A stretch of 64,000 nt of DNA from Firm-13 sp037143795 (GTDB lineage: Bacteria; Bacillota; Clostridia; Saccharofermentanales; Saccharofermentanaceae), in assembly GCA_037143795.1 (NCBI GenBank), contig JBAWXZ010000001.1:62001-126000 (forward strand), read 5' to 3'. A program made the position numbers and the translations under genes. The notes under the pieces were generated by a model, which searched no databases, had not been told where the DNA came from, and was given only the letters and a program-made list of their open reading frames with translations. Every line of letters begins with the position of its first letter. Positions within the stretch are counted from its first letter, which is position 1. Below, one piece after another: positions 26,753 to 35,781 of the stretch.

Positions 26753-28080
26753 TGAATATGTTTTCCGGAACAGATTGCACAGTCAATCAGGTGATTGATA
26801 TCGCAGTTGTAGGCGGAGGAGCTTCCGGGATGGCAGCTGCTATTTTTGCGCAGCAAACTTTTAAGGAAACCTGCCGAAAATCAGGAAGCGTCACGGTTTT
26901 TGAGCGCAATGAGCGTGTTGGCAAAAAACTTCTCATGACGGGAAACGGCAGATGCAATCTGACGAACCTCGATACGGATCTTTTTCATTATCATGGGAAT
27001 GATGTTCGTTTTGCAAAAGGCGCACTGCTCAGATATCCTCCTGCAAAGGTCGTCTCCTTCTTTGAAGATCTGGGAGTTGTCCTTACAGTTGAAGAAAGTC
27101 AGAAAGTATACCCGATGAGCCTTTCAGCGGCCTCTGTTTTGGATTCGCTGCGTCTTTCCATGGACAATCTCGGCATACAGGTCAAAACGGGATCACAAGT
27201 CATCGGAATTAACCGGGACGGGAAAGAATTTATAATATCATTGGCTGATAACAGTACATTTCGTGCTTTAAGCGTTATTGTGGCTGCCGGCGGTATGTGC
27301 GCGCCTTCAACAGGGTCGGACGGGAATGGATATAAACTCCTTTCTGTCTTTGAACACCGGTTATTGTCACCGGTGCCATCCATTGTCCAGATTAAAGCAG
27401 ATACCAGGTTCTGCAAACCGCTCTCCGGCAATAAAATACTCGGTTCTGCATCTTTGTTTATTAACGGCAAAAAAGTCAGGGAAGAGGCAGGGGAAATTTT
27501 ATTTACCGATTATGGATTGTCAGGTCCCCCGATTTTGCAGCTTTCCGGATATGTTTCCCGTGAAATAGCCGGGATTTCAGGACACGGCAGTGAAAGCAAC
27601 ATTTATATTTCCCTGGATTTTCTTCCGGACTATTCCCCTGAGGATGTACATACGATGATGATGATGCGTAAAATCGCATTTCCGGATCGCAAACTCGAGG
27701 AGTATCTTACGGGCCTTTTCCATAAACGGCTCGCACTGGGGATTCTTCGCAAAGTTACGGATAAGCCGATGTCGGCCGCCGTAGCATCCCTTTCCGATAA
27801 AGATATCGATAAACTTTCATCCGCCTGTAAAGCGATGAAGATTCCGGTTACCGGGACAATGACGTTTGCCAACGCCCAGACGACGGCGGGAGGAATCGAT
27901 ACTTCGGATTTTGATCCGTCGACACTTGCATCAGTGAAATGCCCGGGCCTCTTTGCATGCGGAGAAATTCTTGATATTGACGGTGACTGCGGCGGATTTA
28001 ATCTTCAGTGGGCGTGGTCCTCCGGTTTTCTTTCCGGCAGTTCGGCAGCACAATATGTGATCAAAGCGAGAAATCTATGA
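26752..28080 (+). CDS. HI0933/YhiN-family flavoprotein
   Basis: The 442-residue FAD-binding protein has the dinucleotide fold VVGGGASGMAAAIFA near the N-terminus, GKKLLMTGNGRCNLTN (the family hallmark), and the C-terminal FACGEILDIDGDCGGFNLQWAW that contacts FAD. The family (often annotated aminoacetone oxidase-like or NAD(P)/FAD-dependent oxidoreductase) has no settled substrate. The start ATG 26752 overlaps the CYTH stop by one base (TAATG). The next gene, another flavoprotein, overlaps it by four bases (ATGA), so the three genes are translationally coupled. Confidence 0.9.
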   Translation: MNMFSGTDCTVNQVIDIAVVGGGASGMAAAIFAQQTFKETCRKSGSVTVFERNERVGKKLLMTGNGRCNLTNLDTDLFHYHGNDVRFAKGALLRYPPAKVVSFFEDLGVVLTVEESQKVYPMSLSAASVLDSLRLSMDNLGIQVKTGSQVIGINRDGKEFIISLADNSTFRALSVIVAAGGMCAPSTGSDGNGYKLLSVFEHRLLSPVPSIVQIKADTRFCKPLSGNKILGSASLFINGKKVREEAGEILFTDYGLSGPPILQLSGYVSREIAGISGHGSESNIYISLDFLPDYSPEDVHTMMMMRKIAFPDRKLEEYLTGLFHKRLALGILRKVTDKPMSAAVASLSDKDIDKLSSACKAMKIPVTGTMTFANAQTTAGGIDTSDFDPSTLASVKCPGLFACGEILDIDGDCGGFNLQWAWSSGFLSGSSAAQYVIKARNL

Positions 28081-29696
28081 GACTTGAAACAACCCTGAGT
28101 TTCGGACTCGATGAATACAGCCGCCTTCCTGTGGATACTATTGCAAATACCGGCGAAAAGAATCTTCTGATTCCAGCATGCCATTCACTTAAAAAACAGG
28201 TGTCATCTGAATTGCGTTGTATTATTCTGAAAAAATCAATTGATGCCAGAAAAAAGAACCGGATCCTTATTTCTTTTCGTGTGTGCCTTACTGATGAAAA
28301 TGAAATTGAAGCGGCAAATGAATCAGAAAATGATGTTTATAAATCATTTCCGCAAACAGCACCGGCTTCGCTTCACCCTGTCGTCATTGGTTTTGGTCCG
28401 GCCGGGATGATGGCTGCATTACTTCTTGCACGAAAGGGACTTTCACCGGTTATCATTGAGCGTGGATGCATGGTGGAGAAGAGAAGGAATGATGTAGAAC
28501 GATATTTTGAAACCGGGAAAATATGTTCGAACTCTAATGTCCAGTTTGGAGAGGGCGGAGCGGGAACTTTTTCCGATGGTAAACTCAGTACAGGTATTTC
28601 GGATCCGAGAAGGTCATTTGTTCTTGAAAATTTTGTAAAGGCCGGAGCACCGCCGGAGATCAAATATATCTCACATCCGCATGTCGGTACGGACCGGCTC
28701 AGGGAAGTCGTTGTCAATATCCGCAAAGAGATTCTGTCTTTTGGGGGGACTTTTCTTTTTGAAAGGCAGGTCACCGGGTTTGAAGCAGAAGGCGGGATTC
28801 TTAAAGGAATTTATCATGCGCCTTCGGGCAGCCATAAAGACATCACATTCCTTGCTGCTCATGAGGTGGTACTGGCTATCGGACACAGCGCACGGGATAC
28901 ATTCGGTATTCTGCACGACATGCATATTCCGATGACGGTGAAGCCGTTTTCAGTAGGTTTGCGGATTGAACACCCGCAGGACTGGATCAACCGTGCCCAG
29001 TATGGAGTATCAGCCGGGCATAAGGCGCTCCCGCAGGCGGATTACAAGCTGGTATCACACACATCCACAGGACGCGCCCTATACACATTTTGCATGTGTC
29101 CGGGTGGCTTTGTTGTTGCAAGTGCTTCTGAAGAGGGATATGTAGTGACAAACGGAATGAGTAATTACCTGCGAGACGGTGAAAACGCCAATAGTGCCGT
29201 ACTGGTCGGTGTTGACGTTGCTGACTTTGATGGGGAAGATGCCCTTTCCGGGGTTCGTTTTCAACAGAAACTGGAACGTATTGCTTTTGAAGCCGGCGGA
29301 AAAAGCGGCCGGGCACCCTGCCAGCGCCTTGGAGATTTCCTTGAAGACCGGGCATCCATTACCTGCGGCGATGTCAGGCCGACCTATCGTCCCGGTGTCA
29401 CCTATACGAATATGAGAAGCATCCTTCCGGGTTATGTTTCAGATACAATATGTGAAGGCATACTCGAAATGAATCAAAAGCTTCCGGGGTTCTCACATCC
29501 CGATAGTCTGCTGACCGGATTTGAAACCAGGAGTTCATCACCGGTAAGAATTGTCCGGGATGAATCGCTGCAGAGTACAGGCATGGCAGGTCTTTATCCG
29601 TGCGGTGAAGGGGCAGGATATGCCGGTGGAATTATGTCTTCAGCAATTGACGGGATCCGCTGTGCAGAAAAAATCATAGAAAATAGTTTTGTATAA
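28077..29696 (+). CDS. FAD-dependent dehydrogenase of the COG2509 type
   Basis: The 539-residue protein starts at ATG 28077, inside the stop of the previous gene. Residues 1-95 form the N-terminal alpha/beta domain typical of the family (MRLETTLSFGLDE). FAD binding is shown by VVIGFGPAGMMAALLLAR (about residue 103), the middle motif NVQFGEGGAGTFSDGKL and the C-terminal GLYPCGEGAGYAGGIMSSA. The family is widespread and uncharacterised; some members are annotated as FAD-dependent protein C. The coupling of two unrelated flavoproteins with a CYTH enzyme suggests a common process, but the function is not known. Confidence 0.88.
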   Translation: MRLETTLSFGLDEYSRLPVDTIANTGEKNLLIPACHSLKKQVSSELRCIILKKSIDARKKNRILISFRVCLTDENEIEAANESENDVYKSFPQTAPASLHPVVIGFGPAGMMAALLLARKGLSPVIIERGCMVEKRRNDVERYFETGKICSNSNVQFGEGGAGTFSDGKLSTGISDPRRSFVLENFVKAGAPPEIKYISHPHVGTDRLREVVVNIRKEILSFGGTFLFERQVTGFEAEGGILKGIYHAPSGSHKDITFLAAHEVVLAIGHSARDTFGILHDMHIPMTVKPFSVGLRIEHPQDWINRAQYGVSAGHKALPQADYKLVSHTSTGRALYTFCMCPGGFVVASASEEGYVVTNGMSNYLRDGENANSAVLVGVDVADFDGEDALSGVRFQQKLERIAFEAGGKSGRAPCQRLGDFLEDRASITCGDVRPTYRPGVTYTNMRSILPGYVSDTICEGILEMNQKLPGFSHPDSLLTGFETRSSSPVRIVRDESLQSTGMAGLYPCGEGAGYAGGIMSSAIDGIRCAEKIIENSFV

Positions 29697-29709
29697 ATTG
29701 TGGTAAAAT

Positions 29710-29742
29710 ACATATGAAAACATTTAGTTGTTTTTTATATGT
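29710..29742 (+). other. AT-rich hairpin between the flavoprotein and MBL genes
   Basis: ACATATGAAAACA at 29710-29722 can pair with the stretch ending ATATGT at 29742: about 13 base pairs with one bulge and a six-base loop. It is AT-rich and not followed by a clean T run, so it may be a weak terminator or a processing site. Confidence 0.4.
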
Positions 29743-29767
29743 TTTGTAAAATGAACGGTGAAAGGAG

Positions 29768-29800
29768 TATGCGCACGGGATTAATGGTTTTATGTGCGTA
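29768..29800 (+). promoter_or_regulatory. RNA hairpin between the Shine-Dalgarno and the start of the MBL gene
   Basis: AAAGGAG at 29761-29767 is 40 bases from the ATG at 29808. TATGCGCA (29768-29775) can pair with TGTGCGTA (29793-29800), eight base pairs including two G-U. With this stem folded the SD would lie seven bases from the start. The same bases also encode a possible ten-codon upstream ORF (29769-29801) with the SD only one base away. Confidence 0.5.
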
Positions 29801-29807
29801 GTAAAGT

Positions 29808-30542
29808 ATGAAAATTACTATTCTTGGCTGTTCAGGCGGATACCCGGCTCCGGGGGGAGCCACTACCGGATATCTCATTCAGATTGCCGGTAAAAACATT
29901 CTCATAGACTGCGGCAGCGGAGTTCTGTCCAATCTTTTCCGCTATGTCCCGGTCAATAAAATTGATGCTATTATTCTTACGCACCTGCATGCTGACCATA
30001 TGTCGGATATTTTCGTACTCAAATATGCGCTTCAGATGAACAAGCAGAACGGATTGGATGTACATCCGATTCCGCTGTTTGCCCCGACAAACCCTGAATC
30101 TACTTTCAGTCAGCTTCAAAATGATGCAAATCTTGTCGTCGGGCATATTAATGCATCTACAGAGCTTCCACTATTTGGAGCAACTGCAACATTTTTTCGC
30201 ACGACACACCCTGTCGAGTGTTATGGCGTCCGAATTCAATATGAGGGTAAGATATTTGCTTTCTCGGCTGATGCGATATATGGCCCTGAGCTGCTGCCTT
30301 TATTCATGGATGCAGACCTTGCCATCATGGACTGCGGCGCACTTGAAAAAGCCAGAAAACAGGTTATGCTCCATCTGACGCCGACGGAATGCCATCGTCT
30401 TTATCAGGAATGTCAAATAAAAAAGGTTGTGCTTTCCCATCTTGTTCCGTATTATGGTATATCGGAGATTACTGAAGAGGCAGATTCATGCGGAATATGG
30501 CCTTACACAGTTGCCTCCATCAGTCAGGAATATGAAATTTGA
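29808..30542 (+). CDS. Metallo-beta-lactamase-fold hydrolase
   Basis: The 244-residue protein has the metal-binding motif THLHADHMSD (about residues 56-65), a further His in RTTHPVECYG, an Asp in FSADAIYG, and LSHLVPYY near the C-terminus, giving a two-metal site. Its opening MKITILGCSGGYPAPGGATTG is typical of RNase Z/phosphodiesterase-like members. It likely hydrolyses a phosphodiester, but the substrate is unknown. The start is fixed by the first strand of the fold, which makes the remote SD (40 bases upstream) notable. Confidence 0.88.
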   Translation: MKITILGCSGGYPAPGGATTGYLIQIAGKNILIDCGSGVLSNLFRYVPVNKIDAIILTHLHADHMSDIFVLKYALQMNKQNGLDVHPIPLFAPTNPESTFSQLQNDANLVVGHINASTELPLFGATATFFRTTHPVECYGVRIQYEGKIFAFSADAIYGPELLPLFMDADLAIMDCGALEKARKQVMLHLTPTECHRLYQECQIKKVVLSHLVPYYGISEITEEADSCGIWPYTVASISQEYEI

Positions 30543-30561
30543 TTCGAAAAGAGGAAATTAT

Positions 30562-30849
30562 ATGAAGCCAATGGACAACCATGCGGCAGTAATTACTGTC
30601 ATAGGTCATGATACAATCGGTATTATTGCCAAAGTCAGCGCAATACTTGCTGAAAATCAGGTGAATATCAAAGATATTACGCAGACTATTCTTGAAGAGA
30701 TTTTTACCATGATTATGATTGTCGATATGACGAAGTCAAAGGTCGACATTAAAGATCTTGCTGATCAGCTTGAAGGGCTTGGCAATCAAATCGGACTGTC
30801 AATCCGGATTCAGCATGCCAGCCTGTTTAATGCAATGCACCGAATCTGA
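30562..30849 (+). CDS. ACT-domain protein (UPF0237 family)
   Basis: The 95-residue protein is a stand-alone ACT domain, beginning MKPMDNHAAVITVIGHDTIG and followed by AKVSAILAENQVNIKDITQTI. ACT domains bind amino acids or similar small ligands. In many Firmicutes and Streptococcus this gene (gcvR-like annotation is common) sits immediately before a PFL-family gene, as here (42 bases apart), which points to a regulatory role toward that protein. ATG 30562 follows GAGGAAA. The longer ORF upstream in the same frame overlaps the MBL gene and is not used. Confidence 0.92.
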   Translation: MKPMDNHAAVITVIGHDTIGIIAKVSAILAENQVNIKDITQTILEEIFTMIMIVDMTKSKVDIKDLADQLEGLGNQIGLSIRIQHASLFNAMHRI

Positions 30850-30891
30850 CAATTTGAATTGGCTGAAACTGACGGCAGGTAAGGAGATAAT

Positions 30892-32250
30892 ATGTTAACG
30901 GATTTTGAAATTCTTGAGACGATTAATATGTTTCAGGAACAGCATTTAGATGTTCGTACGATCACAATGGGAATAAGCCTTATGGATTGCTCCTGTTCGA
31001 GTGCCGAAGAAACATGCAGGCGTATATATGACAAGATTTGCCGCAGAGCAGAAAAACTCGTAAAGACAGGTGAAGATATCAGCAGGGAATACCGTGTGCC
31101 GATTATTAACAAACGTATTTCGGTAACACCTATTTCCATTGTTGCTGCTTCTTCAGGCGCCGCGGATTATGTGTGTTTTGCTAAAACTCTCGACAGGGCT
31201 GCAAAAACATGCGGAGTCAATTTTATCGGAGGGTTTTCCGCATTGGTTCAGAAAGGCTACACTGACAGTGATATCAAGCTGATCGAGTCCATTCCGGAAA
31301 GCCTTGCTGTCACCGACTTTGTATGTTCCTCAGTCAACCTTGCCACTTCGCGTGCAGGCATCAATATGGATGCTGTCCGTGACATGGGCCGTATCATTAA
31401 GAAAACAGCGGAACTTACACAGGACCGGGATGCAATCGGCTGTGCCAAGTTAGTTGTTTTTGCAAACGCTCCTGAGGATAATCCTTTTATGGCCGGTGCT
31501 TTCTTAGGGCCCGGCGAACCGGAGTGTGTTATTAATGTCGGCATTTCAGGTCCCGGTGTTATCAAAACGGCAATGGAATCCGTAAGGGGCGCCGATTTGG
31601 GAGTCGTTGCAGAGACAATCAAAAAAGCAGCCTTCAAAATAACAAGGGTAGGTGAGCTTGTGGCAAGGGAAGCATCCGCCCGTCTGGATGCACCGTTCGG
31701 TATCGTAGACCTTTCCCTTGCGCCTACACCGGTAGTCGGCGATTCAATAGCCAGAATTCTTGAAGAGTTCGGTCTGGAGGACTGCGGAGCCTGGGGCACT
31801 ACCTGTGCACTTGCCATGCTCAATGACGCAGTAAAAAAGGGCGGAACGATGGCGTCGTCTTTTGTCGGAGGATTATCCGGTGCATTTATTCCTGTTTCAG
31901 AAGACGAAGGCATGATTGCCGCCGTGTCCAAGGGCGCACTGAGTCTCGAAAAACTGGAAGCAATGACATGCGTATGTTCTGTTGGACTTGATATGATTGC
32001 AATACCTGGTGATACTTCAGCGACTACCATTTCCGGCATAATTGCTGACGAAATGGCAATCGGAACTTTTAATAACAAGACTACGGCTGTCCGCATTATT
32101 CCTATGCCCGGCAAAGGTGTCGGTGATTTTGTAGAATACGGCGGTCTTCTTGGTTCTGCTCCTATCATGCATGTTAATCCGTCTTCATGCGCAGATTTTA
32201 TCAATCGCGGAGGCCGGGTACCGGCTCCTATCCACAGCATGCGCAATTAG
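30892..32250 (+). CDS. PFL-family protein (UPF0210/DUF711)
   Basis: The 452-residue protein shows MLTDFEILETINMFQEQHLDVRT-like opening, GGFSALVQKG, FLGPGEPECVINVGISGPGV and the C-terminal GRVPAPIHSMRN typical of the family, which is structurally related to glycyl-radical enzyme barrels but lacks a glycyl-radical site. Its biochemical function is not established. It is coupled to the ACT-domain gene. The start ATG 30892 follows AAGGAG. A long antisense ORF covers much of it but is a codon-usage shadow. Confidence 0.92.
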   Translation: MLTDFEILETINMFQEQHLDVRTITMGISLMDCSCSSAEETCRRIYDKICRRAEKLVKTGEDISREYRVPIINKRISVTPISIVAASSGAADYVCFAKTLDRAAKTCGVNFIGGFSALVQKGYTDSDIKLIESIPESLAVTDFVCSSVNLATSRAGINMDAVRDMGRIIKKTAELTQDRDAIGCAKLVVFANAPEDNPFMAGAFLGPGEPECVINVGISGPGVIKTAMESVRGADLGVVAETIKKAAFKITRVGELVAREASARLDAPFGIVDLSLAPTPVVGDSIARILEEFGLEDCGAWGTTCALAMLNDAVKKGGTMASSFVGGLSGAFIPVSEDEGMIAAVSKGALSLEKLEAMTCVCSVGLDMIAIPGDTSATTISGIIADEMAIGTFNNKTTAVRIIPMPGKGVGDFVEYGGLLGSAPIMHVNPSSCADFINRGGRVPAPIHSMRN

Positions 32251-32284
32251 GACAGCAGTGGCCTGTAAGGAGATGTTTTCACAA

Positions 32285-34123
32285 ATGACAGAAAAAGAAC
32301 AATTTGAACACATGAAAGATTTCGATTATGCCTCTGTGATATTTCACAGGGAGAATGCATCCGTTTATCCTGCTGATTATGCCCAAAATGCATATTACGG
32401 ATTTTTCCTGCTGGCCAGAAGCGTTGGAAATCTTCTGGCAAAGTCTGCATCGGAAGCAAAAGGGGAAACTTCACAGGAAACACGTCTGAGCGAAATGGCG
32501 CTATCCTATCTTGAGTCGGACTATCAGTCGGAGCACAAGAATACATTCCTCCGCACAAAGCCGTATTCCTATCAGCTTGTCTGTGTTCTGAGTGATTTTC
32601 TCGATCTTCAGATGTCTGCAACCCCGGAAACGGATTATATACCATTTGTTGAACAGATCAATTTGCTGATAAAACATATTGAAAATACTCGTACTTCTGA
32701 GAATCTTCTGCGTTCGCTTGATATCCAGATTGCAAAACGCTGGTGCAGGATACTGCGTGTTTATTGTTTTCTGCGCATACCCGAAGGAAGTCTTTCCAAA
32801 AAATACAGCTATGAACGTGATCTGCACATCTGTGCCAAGCGCGGTCTGAGTAAAGAAGAGATGTACTGGATTGATTTCCGTGTGCGTTTTCGCCGTTTTC
32901 AAAAACAGGAGAAAATCGGAAAGCTCATCCTTCTGGCGGAAGAGTGGGAAATGCTTTGTGCCGGCAAAGAAATTGACAGGAATCCGAATGAGTATGAACT
33001 GATGGTTCTTGCGCTGTTGGATGCAGATGCGTTTTACAAAATCGGACTGGAGTGGGTTGCCATGCTGGTTATGAGATGTCCCGGGAATAATCAGTTCCGA
33101 AAGTGGGAAGCCCGCTATCTGCGTCGGGACGGGCGATATAAAGATGCCCTGGATTTATGTGCAAAACTTATTGAGAATAATCCGGTGGATTATGAATTGT
33201 TTTGTCTTCAGTCCAATATATATTTTCTTGAGAACAAGTATAAGCAGGCACAGCGAAGCGCCCTGCGTGCTGTTTCTTTTGGTCCAGCGGAGCCTGTCGC
33301 ACACATGACACTGGCATATTCATATCTTTACGACGGAATATATGATGAAGCTATCGATGCATTTGATAAGGCGCTGTCATTTGACGCTGCCTTAATTGAT
33401 GCATACCGCGGTAAAAGCAAGGCACTGATAATGGATGGACAGGCCTACGAGGCTATGGAATGCCTCGTTTCCGTGTCCCGGATTTCGCCGGAAGATTCAG
33501 AGATTTTTCATGATCTGGCAGATGTTTACTTTATGTGCGGATATCTTGATGAATGCCGTAAATACTGCAGAAAATGCCTGGCGATCGATCCGGAATGTGC
33601 AGGTGCCTTTGTTCTTCTCGGTATGCTGGAAATTCGAAAGAACCATGAGGACCATGCAGGAAAGTGGCTGAACAGAGCGCTTGAAATTGAACCGCAGAAC
33701 CCTATCGCCCTTAATGAACTTGCGTTTGTGCAGCATATGAGCGGGAATGATGATGAGTGCCTGCGCCTGCTTCAGAAGGCTATCGATATAGCGCCTGATT
33801 TTCCTGATGTTCTTTGCAGTATGGGCGTCGTATATTACTACCAAAGTGAATTTGATGATGCCCTCGAATATTTTGACCGTACTCTGGATCTTGAACCCGC
33901 ACATGTCGGTGCGTTAATCGGCAAAGGAAACTTGTGCCTTGCACAGTCTGATGCGGAAGAGGCATTGCTCTGGTATGACAAAGCTCTCGCGTTTGATCCG
34001 GAATATCCTGAAGCCATTCATGGCAAAGTAAGCGCATACAGGGCATTGGGTCTTGAACAGGAAGCATTTGAATGGATGCAGAAAGCAAATGATATGGGAA
34101 TTGATTCGGACGAAGAGGAATAG
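32285..34123 (+). CDS. TPR-repeat protein
   Basis: The 612-residue, soluble protein has a helical N-terminal half (about residues 1-300) without recognised motifs and a C-terminal half with about nine tetratricopeptide repeats (for example AHMTLAYSYLYDGIYDEAIDAFDKALSFD, quoted here in pieces: AHMTLAYSYLYDGIY and DEAIDAFDKALSFD). TPR arrays mediate protein-protein contact; the partner is unknown. It starts at ATG 32285, twelve bases after TAAGGAG; ATG 32273 lies inside that site. It follows the PFL gene by 34 bases and may be co-transcribed with it. Confidence 0.8.
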   Translation: MTEKEQFEHMKDFDYASVIFHRENASVYPADYAQNAYYGFFLLARSVGNLLAKSASEAKGETSQETRLSEMALSYLESDYQSEHKNTFLRTKPYSYQLVCVLSDFLDLQMSATPETDYIPFVEQINLLIKHIENTRTSENLLRSLDIQIAKRWCRILRVYCFLRIPEGSLSKKYSYERDLHICAKRGLSKEEMYWIDFRVRFRRFQKQEKIGKLILLAEEWEMLCAGKEIDRNPNEYELMVLALLDADAFYKIGLEWVAMLVMRCPGNNQFRKWEARYLRRDGRYKDALDLCAKLIENNPVDYELFCLQSNIYFLENKYKQAQRSALRAVSFGPAEPVAHMTLAYSYLYDGIYDEAIDAFDKALSFDAALIDAYRGKSKALIMDGQAYEAMECLVSVSRISPEDSEIFHDLADVYFMCGYLDECRKYCRKCLAIDPECAGAFVLLGMLEIRKNHEDHAGKWLNRALEIEPQNPIALNELAFVQHMSGNDDECLRLLQKAIDIAPDFPDVLCSMGVVYYYQSEFDDALEYFDRTLDLEPAHVGALIGKGNLCLAQSDAEEALLWYDKALAFDPEYPEAIHGKVSAYRALGLEQEAFEWMQKANDMGIDSDEEE

Positions 34124-34233
34124 CTGTCAGGATAGTCCTTTTGATTTCCCTTATCATATCATGGGAAAAGTATTTGAAGATCTGTGAGTTAGCCGCATAA
34201 TTTATCAGGTAATCCTGCACAATCCGATACTAC

Positions 34234-34270
34234 ACAATTGGGCGGGTTTTCGAACCTGCCCAATTGTTAT
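34234..34270. terminator. Terminator hairpin between the TPR gene and argH
   Basis: ACAATTGGGC with an extended inner stem and a TTCG tetraloop pairs with GCCCAATTGT, followed by TATTTTGAT. The stem is strong but the T-run is interrupted. It lies between the two convergent genes, 111 bases after the TPR stop and about 100 bases after the argH stop on the other strand. Confidence 0.65.
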
Positions 34271-34368
34271 TTTGATAATAAAGAGGAGCCGCTGCAACCT
34301 GAACCTAATGTTCATTTTGCATAAAGCTCCTCCGGGATATCTTGCAGGATACAATAGAAATAGCTCGG

Positions 34369-35742
34369 TTACAGGAATTGTTCTGCTGCATCCAGGGCTT
34401 TCCTGACCGTTTCGGGTGAAGGTGCACCGGTAATTGTCCTGCTGTTTACACAGGTAAGAAGGGATATCGCTTCGTAGACATCGTCTTCAATTAACACTGA
34501 AAAACTTCTGAACTCATCAATTCCAACGTCCAGCAGTGCAATACCCGCATCAAGGCAGTACTTGACGAGCTTCCCGGATACCTCATGGGCACTCCTGAAC
34601 GGGAGTCCCTTTTTGACAAGGTAATCCGCCAGGTCGGTTGCATTGGTAAATCCGCCGGCAGCGGCCTGTTCCATACGGTCTTTTCGGATATTCATCGTTG
34701 CAACCATGCCGGTAAAAGGAATCAAGGCGCCCTTAACGGTGTCTATTGCATCAAATACTGCTTCCTTGTCTTCCTGCATATCTTTGTTGTATGCAAGAGG
34801 AAGGCCCTTCATAACGACAAGGAGCGCCATAAGGTCTCCGTATACCCGGCCTGTCTTTCCTCGTGTAAGCTCGGCTATGTCGGGATTTTTCTTCTGCGGC
34901 ATGATCGAAGATCCGGTGGCATATGCGTCATCAAGATCAATAAATGCAAATTCCTGTGTCGACCAAAGAATGATTTCTTCAGAAAAACGTGAAAGATGCA
35001 TCATCAGTATGGACAGCACTCCTGCAATTTCAATAACAAAATCGCGGTCGCTGACTCCGTCGAGGCTGTTCTGCGTGACGCCTGCAAACCCTAGGTCTGC
35101 CGCTGCGGCTTCCCTGTCAAGCGGATAGGTTGTACCTGCCAGCGCACCTGAGCCAAGAGGGGAATAGTTCATTCTGACGACTGCATCATCAAGGCGCGTC
35201 ATATCCCGCTGGAGCATCTGGATATATGCGCACAGATGGTGCCCCAGAGTAATCGGCTGTGCGCGCTGCATATGTGTATAGCCGGGCATTATCGTTGTTG
35301 TGTTCTCCCCGGCCTTAATAATAAGCGTACGGTAGAGCTTCATAATTAATTTCCGGATCTGCTTCATTTCGTCCATAAGATACAGACGGATATCCAGGGC
35401 AACCTGGTCATTCCTGCTTCTTCCGGTATGAAGTCTTTTCCCGGCTTCACCGATTCTAAGGGTAAGCTCTTCCTCGACAAACATATGAATATCTTCAGCT
35501 TCAGAATCGAATGTCAGCTTTCCGTCATTGATATCAGTAAGGATTCCGGAAAGACCGGATAGTATTTTTGAAGCATCTTCCGGCGTCAATATGCCCTGCG
35601 TCTTCAGCATGCGGCAATGTGCCATGCTTCCTCTGATGTCCTGCTCATACATGCGGCAGTCAAACGGGAGGGAAGTGTTATAGTCATTGGCGGCTTTATC
35701 GGTTTCCTTCTGGAAGCGCCCGTCCCACATTTTTTTGCTCAC
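34369..35742 (-). CDS. argH: Argininosuccinate lyase
   Basis: The 457-residue enzyme splits argininosuccinate into arginine and fumarate, the last step of arginine synthesis. It shows MWDGRFQKETD, the substrate motif HTGRSRNDQVALD, TMPGYTHMQRAQP-like PGYTHMQRAQPI, and the signature GSSIMPQKKNPD with the catalytic serine. Length and motifs are standard. The start is GTG 35742, nine bases after AAGGAG. It follows argG by 39 bases in the same direction, forming an argGH operon. Confidence 0.97.
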   Translation of the reverse strand: MSKKMWDGRFQKETDKAANDYNTSLPFDCRMYEQDIRGSMAHCRMLKTQGILTPEDASKILSGLSGILTDINDGKLTFDSEAEDIHMFVEEELTLRIGEAGKRLHTGRSRNDQVALDIRLYLMDEMKQIRKLIMKLYRTLIIKAGENTTTIMPGYTHMQRAQPITLGHHLCAYIQMLQRDMTRLDDAVVRMNYSPLGSGALAGTTYPLDREAAAADLGFAGVTQNSLDGVSDRDFVIEIAGVLSILMMHLSRFSEEIILWSTQEFAFIDLDDAYATGSSIMPQKKNPDIAELTRGKTGRVYGDLMALLVVMKGLPLAYNKDMQEDKEAVFDAIDTVKGALIPFTGMVATMNIRKDRMEQAAAGGFTNATDLADYLVKKGLPFRSAHEVSGKLVKYCLDAGIALLDVGIDEFRSFSVLIEDDVYEAISLLTCVNSRTITGAPSPETVRKALDAAEQFL

Positions 35743-35781
35743 AGTACAAATCTCCTTTTTAAAATTCTATTTTAGATACTA

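Noticed and set aside
31257..32246. A 329-codon open frame on the minus strand opposite the PFL gene
   Set aside because: Its product is rich in Pro/Ser/Thr with no recognisable domain and it mirrors the codon pattern of the true gene; no ribosome site is seen.
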